DNA of 9,778 nt from contig JANNHP010000449.1 of the NCBI GenBank assembly GCA_031404455.1, forward strand, positions 1 through 9,778, in the 5' to 3' direction. The notes below the pieces were generated by a model. It was not told the DNA's origin, searched no databases, and saw nothing but the letters and a program-made list of their open reading frames with translations. The DNA is from JANNHP01 sp031404455. Lineage in GTDB: Bacteria > Planctomycetota > JAJSAM01 > JAJVHW01. A program made the translations under genes and the position numbers. Of the stretch, positions 6,750 to 9,778 are shown piece by piece. The stretch's first letter is position 1; each line of letters opens with the position of its first letter.

Positions 6750-7488
6750 CACACGCATGCGGAATCGGACGGGTGCTCTCGCTCTTTGCCTCTCGCTCGC
6801 CGGGGCGTTCGCGCTCTCGGCCTGCGCCCACGCGCCGCACGCCCGGCACGACTCGGCGGACGCCGACGCGCGGCTCGCCGCCGCGCTGAAGGAGTGGGAC
6901 CAGGCGCACTCCACGGGGATGAACAACGGAGCCGTGTACGCAGACGAGCCGGTCATCGTCGACAGCGGCGCCGCGAAGCTCCACATCGAGCAGATCGCGC
7001 TCGAATTCCCCCGGCACGTCCCGACTCTCGTGATGTGCGCGCAGATCTGCTTCCAGGCGGGCGAGATCGAGAAGGCCTCGGCGTACGCCGACCGGGCGCT
7101 GACCCTGCAATCCGACAACAACTTCGCGGGCATCATCCGCGCGCAGGCGGCGCTCTCCGACGGCAACCTGCCGAAGGCGCGCGAGGTCGCGAAGAAGCAG
7201 CTCTCGCTGACTCCCGACTCCTGCTACCTCCACGAGGTGATGGCCGGGATCGAGTTCTACGCCGGCGACATGGCCGCGTGCGAGCGCGAGGTCTCGCTCG
7301 CCGAGCGCTACGGCAGCGACCCCTGGCGCATCGCCTACCACCGCGGGCTCCTCGCCGAGAGGCGCGGCGACCCGTCCGAGGCGAAGAAGCAGTTCGAGAA
7401 GTCGGCGCAGCTCTGTCCGACCGCCGACTTCGCGAAGAGCCGGATGAACGGGATCGAGCCGCCCGCGCTGCCCGCGGCGCCGAAGTAG
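6736..7488 (+). CDS. tadD: TPR lipoprotein, TadD-like by position and architecture
   Basis: A 250-residue exported lipoprotein. The basic N-terminus (MKGRFTRMRNR) is followed by a hydrophobic segment (13-26) and the lipobox LSAC (27-30), with Cys30 as the lipid-carrying residue. The next residue is Ala, which favours outer-membrane sorting where Lol rules apply. Four TPR-like helical pairs follow at about 94-127, 128-161, 163-194 and 197-229, with typical motifs such as GEIEKASAYADRAL (109-122) and GDPSEAKKQFEKSA (211-224). Known TadD proteins are TPR lipoproteins needed for Tad pilus assembly, perhaps as pilotins for the secretin. The assignment rests on lipobox, TPRs and location right after tadC, not on a family-specific motif, so a general TPR lipoprotein is possible. 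The mature part has five Cys besides the lipidated one (101, 105, 163, 182, 227), unusual for this fold. Confidence 0.75.
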   Translation: MKGRFTRMRNRTGALALCLSLAGAFALSACAHAPHARHDSADADARLAAALKEWDQAHSTGMNNGAVYADEPVIVDSGAAKLHIEQIALEFPRHVPTLVMCAQICFQAGEIEKASAYADRALTLQSDNNFAGIIRAQAALSDGNLPKAREVAKKQLSLTPDSCYLHEVMAGIEFYAGDMAACEREVSLAERYGSDPWRIAYHRGLLAERRGDPSEAKKQFEKSAQLCPTADFAKSRMNGIEPPALPAAPK

Positions 7489-7587
7489 CGCACCTCCCCC
7501 GCGGGCGCGATCGCAGAGTTTCCGCACGCGCCCCGGCGCGGACGCGGCGAGGATCCCCGTCTTGATCGTCCGGATCGGGAGGGCGAG
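7489..7587 (+). other. 99-bp intergenic gap before the 692-residue protein gene
   Basis: The longest gap between complete genes in this window. It holds a GC-only inverted repeat (CGCGCC 7527-7532, GGCGCG 7535-7540) with no T-run behind it, so it is not a convincing intrinsic terminator, and two eight-base palindromes (7498-7505, 7507-7514) that look like chance in this composition. I see no convincing -35/-10 pair. Whether the next gene has its own promoter cannot be decided from the sequence. Confidence 0.5.
7577..7583 (+). promoter_or_regulatory. Ribosome binding site for the 692-residue exported protein gene
   Basis: GGGAGGG lies four bases before ATG 7588. The spacing is a little short but acceptable, and it fixes this ATG, which is followed directly by a signal peptide. 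Confidence 0.6.
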
Positions 7588-9666
7588 ATGACGTCGAGCC
7601 GGGTCGTGGCGCTCTCTGCGGTCCTCTTCCTCGCGGCGGCGCCGGGCGACGTCCGCGCGGCGCCGGAGGGCGGCGGCCTCGACGTCCGCGCGCGGATCGG
7701 CACGACGCCGCTCGTCGTCGCGCTGCGTCTCACCGGGCACGTTGCCGGCGAGCCGGGACGCGCCGCCGCGGCGGCGAAAGAGAAGGCCGAGGTCGCGTTC
7801 CTCGGCGCGATCGAGCCCGAGGGCACGTCGATCTCCGTGCTGCTGCGCGACACCGCGCCGGCGAAGACGGCCGCACTCTGGCGCGACGAGGCCGCGAAGG
7901 CGGTGAAGGGCGCCAAGACCGTGCCCTTCATGAACGGCGACGTGCCGTGCTACGAGTCCGTCGGACAGGACAAGCAGTTGCAGGCCACTGTCACCACGCG
8001 CGCGGCGTTCGTCGCCGCGGCCGGGAAATCGGTGGAGATCCGCGTCGCGACGCGCAGCAAGGGCAAGGCCGCGTTTGGACGTCCCGAATTCGCGAAAGTC
8101 GTCGAGTCGCTGCGGTTCGCTCGCCTGCGTCTCGGACCGTGGGACTGGCACCCGTCCGGCTTCCTCGAAGGCATGGATGCGGCGCTCCGCGCGCCGGGGA
8201 GTCCCGCCGCGGCGGCGCAGATGAAGGCGATCGCCGCGCCCGACGACTGGGCGGCGGCGCTCGTCTTCGCCGAACTCGTCGATCCGAAGATGGACAAGGC
8301 GCTCCTCCCGCAGCGCATCGAGGCCTACAGGCGCGCGTTCACGAAGCTCGATGCGCTCGAGTCCCCGACGCGTCAGGAGCAGTTCGCCACGCTGCTCGCG
8401 TCGAACGGCCTCGCACGCGAGATCCACCAGTCGGCGGATTCCGCGCCCGCGACCGAGTTCTTCCAGCGCGCGCACCAGATCGCGCAGCGCGAGTTCCCGT
8501 CGCTCCGCGGCGAGACGGCGTACGACTTCGCCCGCTCCCTCGCGGTGAGCGGCGCCGAGGACCGCGCCTTGGAGCTTCTCGACCGCGCGATCGAGGAGAG
8601 CCCGCGCTGGCGCGAGCGGGCGCGGAGCGATCCGGACTTCCAGTCGGTGAGCGGGCGCTCCGAGTTCAAGCACTCGATCGACCCCGTGAAGAAGCCGAAG
8701 CTCCCCAAAGGGATCGACGCGCTGAAGATCGCCGCGTCGGAGCTCCCGAAGGATCTGACCCTCGTGGAAGGCATGCACCCGGCGACGCCCGAGGCCGGCG
8801 CCTTCTTCGAGATGCCGACGATGCGCGGCGCGCTCTCGCCGCCGAAGTCGAAGGCGTCGCAGTCGATCGCGTCGGCCGACGGCGTCTCGGGCACCGTTTT
8901 CACGCTGGAGTACGAGGACCGCGTGGACGAGACGGAGGGCGTGTTCGACGCCGTGGCGCAGGAGCTCTGGGGCAAGCCCGCGCGGCCGTCGAAGACGCGC
9001 CCCGACGACGTCGTCCTGCTCGGCAAGCTGCTGATCGTCGTCAGCTTTCCCGACGGTCACCCGGCCGCGGGTTGGGTGAAGAACCGCCTGCGCACGCGCT
9101 CCGGCGTCGGCTTCCCGCGTCCCTGGGGCGACGCGAAGCCGCTGGTCGAGAAGTTCGAGGCTCTCTCGGCGCAGGGCAGGGGCGAGGAAGGCGTCGACCT
9201 CTTCCGCTCGAACGCCGCCGCCGTCGCCGAGCGCGCTCTCGCGCTCCACTTCTTCGCCGGCTTCTCGGCGATGAAGGAGGACTGGGAGGGCGCCGCGTCG
9301 CACTGGGCGAGGGCCGTCGCCCTCGACGAATCGGGCGCCGACCACCTCGGCGCGGACACGGGTGCGCTCGCGTCGGCGCTCACGGGACTGGGCACGTCGC
9401 AGCGCAAGCTCGGGAAACCCGTGGACGCGATCCTCGTGCTCGGGCGCGCCGTCTCCGCCGCCGAGAAGTCCGGCGACGACGAACGCGTCGCCGCGGCCCT
9501 GCGCTCCCTCGCCGCCGCGTTCGCCGAGTCCGGACAGTTCGACGCGGCCCTCCCCGTGATGAAGCGCCTCGTCGAGATCCGCCCCGAGGCGAAGGAGTGG
9601 ATCAAGGTCGCCGCGCCGTTCCGAGAGGCGATGCGGCGGGACGACGTCCGCGCGCTCGTCGGCTGA
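7588..9666 (+). CDS. Exported protein of unknown function with TPR-like segments
   Basis: A 692-residue protein that I cannot assign to a named family. Residues 1-24 look like a signal peptide (hydrophobic core about 6-18, probable cleavage after VRA at 22-24), and there is no lipobox. Residues 25-180 are strand-rich and end in EFAKVVESLRFA (167-178), reminiscent of how small PsbP/DcrB-like domains end; this is inference only. Residues about 262-363 are helical. Residues 311-363, containing ALELLDRAIEESPRWRERA (327-345), DPDF (348-351) and a final Phe, resemble the TPR end-of-group motif. Residues 385-510 form a separate mixed domain (DLTLVEGMHP, then TVFTLEYEDR, then VVLLGKLLIVVSFPDG). Residues 545-665 hold TPR-like pairs such as MKEDWEGAASHWARAVALDE (562-581) and SGQFDAALPVMKRLVEI (648-664). 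It follows the Tad genes after 99 bp on the same strand. A role in pilus biogenesis or envelope function is possible but unproven. Confidence 0.85.
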   Translation: MTSSRVVALSAVLFLAAAPGDVRAAPEGGGLDVRARIGTTPLVVALRLTGHVAGEPGRAAAAAKEKAEVAFLGAIEPEGTSISVLLRDTAPAKTAALWRDEAAKAVKGAKTVPFMNGDVPCYESVGQDKQLQATVTTRAAFVAAAGKSVEIRVATRSKGKAAFGRPEFAKVVESLRFARLRLGPWDWHPSGFLEGMDAALRAPGSPAAAAQMKAIAAPDDWAAALVFAELVDPKMDKALLPQRIEAYRRAFTKLDALESPTRQEQFATLLASNGLAREIHQSADSAPATEFFQRAHQIAQREFPSLRGETAYDFARSLAVSGAEDRALELLDRAIEESPRWRERARSDPDFQSVSGRSEFKHSIDPVKKPKLPKGIDALKIAASELPKDLTLVEGMHPATPEAGAFFEMPTMRGALSPPKSKASQSIASADGVSGTVFTLEYEDRVDETEGVFDAVAQELWGKPARPSKTRPDDVVLLGKLLIVVSFPDGHPAAGWVKNRLRTRSGVGFPRPWGDAKPLVEKFEALSAQGRGEEGVDLFRSNAAAVAERALALHFFAGFSAMKEDWEGAASHWARAVALDESGADHLGADTGALASALTGLGTSQRKLGKPVDAILVLGRAVSAAEKSGDDERVAAALRSLAAAFAESGQFDAALPVMKRLVEIRPEAKEWIKVAAPFREAMRRDDVRALVG

Positions 9667-9694
9667 GCCCAATCGACTCGATCGGCCTCCCGGG

Positions 9695-9722
9695 TCGAGG
9701 CGAACGGACGGTCGGATAGACT
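9695..9722 (+). promoter_or_regulatory. Weak candidate sigma70-type promoter
   Basis: TCGAGG (9695-9700) and TAGACT (9717-9722) are separated by 16 bases and would place a transcription start about 35 bases upstream of the ATG at 9764. The -10 keeps the conserved T, A and final T; the -35 matches TTGACA at only three positions. This is suggestive at best. Confidence 0.25.
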
Positions 9723-9752
9723 CCGCCGTGTCGTTGGGCCGGCAAGGCCCTC

Positions 9753-9758
9753 GGAGGT
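9753..9758 (+). promoter_or_regulatory. Ribosome binding site for the right-edge gene
   Basis: GGAGGT lies five bases before ATG 9764. This is a near-ideal Shine-Dalgarno sequence and spacing, and it marks a real start codon at the window edge. Confidence 0.65.
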
Positions 9759-9763
9759 GGTCG

Positions 9764-9778
9764 ATGGGAATTCGGACG
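9764..9778 (+). CDS. Start of a gene cut off by the window edge (five codons)
   Basis: The ATG is followed by four codons (MGIRT) before the window ends. It is supported only by the strong ribosome binding site upstream. Product unknown. Confidence 0.5.

Larger units (their letters stand above)
9667..9763 (+). other. Intergenic leader before the right-edge gene
   Basis: It contains a possible stem CTCGATC/GGTCGAG (9677-9683 with 9693-9699, one G-U pair) without a following T-run, so termination after the preceding gene is unproven. A perfect GGGCC/GGCCC hairpin (9736-9740 with 9746-9750, loop GGCAA) lies just upstream of the Shine-Dalgarno sequence of the next gene. Confidence 0.4.

Noticed and set aside
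7507..7514. GCGATCGC palindrome (and CCCGCGGG just before it) as a repeat or operator
   Set aside because: Single eight-base GC-rich palindromes, with no second copy noticed near a comparable promoter.
7527..7540. CGCGCC/GGCGCG inverted repeat as an intrinsic terminator after the lipoprotein gene
   Set aside because: The loop would be only two to four bases and no T-run follows; such repeats are common by chance at this base composition.
7562..7583. TTGATC as a -35 element for the 692-residue protein gene
   Set aside because: It lies too close to the start codon to leave room for a -10 and a transcription start upstream of the Shine-Dalgarno sequence.
6703..9672. A 989-codon open frame on the minus strand opposite the lipoprotein and the 692-residue protein
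   Set aside because: Its translation is dominated by Arg, Glu, Gly and Ala with no recognisable domains, as expected from the complement of a G+C-rich gene. The + strand frames have signal sequences, ribosome sites and TPRs.
7947..9719. A 590-codon + strand frame overlapping the exported protein gene
   Set aside because: It is an Arg-rich alternative frame with no start context, and it runs past the real stop codon by chance.
1..9778. CRISPR arrays, tRNA/rRNA genes, transposons or phage genes
   Set aside because: I found no direct-repeat/spacer pattern, tRNA-like cloverleaf, transposase motif or integrase motif on reading the window; nearly all of it is explained by the listed genes.

Overview
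This is a G+C-rich bacterial window (roughly 70% G+C by eye). Nearly every base is coding, all genes lie on the + strand, and GTG starts are common. It carries the middle and downstream part of a Tad (tight adherence, Flp-type IVb pilus) assembly operon. The host is not determined. High G+C, GTG starts, gene order and a TPR end-of-group-like motif fit environmental lineages such as Acidobacteriota, Gemmatimonadota, Planctomycetota or Deltaproteobacteria-like groups, but nothing here decides among them.

Layout from left to right: the C-terminal part of cpaB/rcpC (open at the left edge); a tadG-like gene for a membrane-anchored surface/periplasmic protein; cpaE/tadZ (receiver-like domain fused to a MinD/ParA-type ATPase); cpaF/tadA (assembly ATPase); tadB and tadC (inner-membrane platform proteins); and a TPR lipoprotein in the tadD position. 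The first six genes are packed with gaps of at most 7 bp or with short overlaps, which points to one transcript with translational coupling. A 25-bp gap precedes the lipoprotein gene. A 99-bp gap then leads to a gene for a 692-residue exported protein of unknown function with TPR-like segments. The last 112 bp hold the leader and first five codons of another gene, with a strong Shine-Dalgarno sequence and a weak candidate promoter.

How the genes should work together, from knowledge of the Tad system: CpaF hydrolyses ATP to drive pilus assembly through the TadB/TadC platform; CpaE/TadZ places the machine in the cell; CpaB works with the outer-membrane secretin; TadD-like lipoproteins act as pilotins or assembly factors; TadG-like proteins are membrane- or surface-associated accessory components. 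The pilin (flp), prepilin peptidase (cpaA/tadV) and secretin (cpaC/rcpA) are not in the window. The secretin is specifically absent from the cpaB-cpaE interval, where a tadG-like gene sits instead.

I see no RNA genes, CRISPR arrays, insertion sequences or phage genes. The least familiar items are the 692-residue exported protein beside the Tad genes, a small hairpin whose loop holds the lipoprotein start codon, and a CpaE receiver-like domain with Glu in place of the phospho-acceptor Asp.
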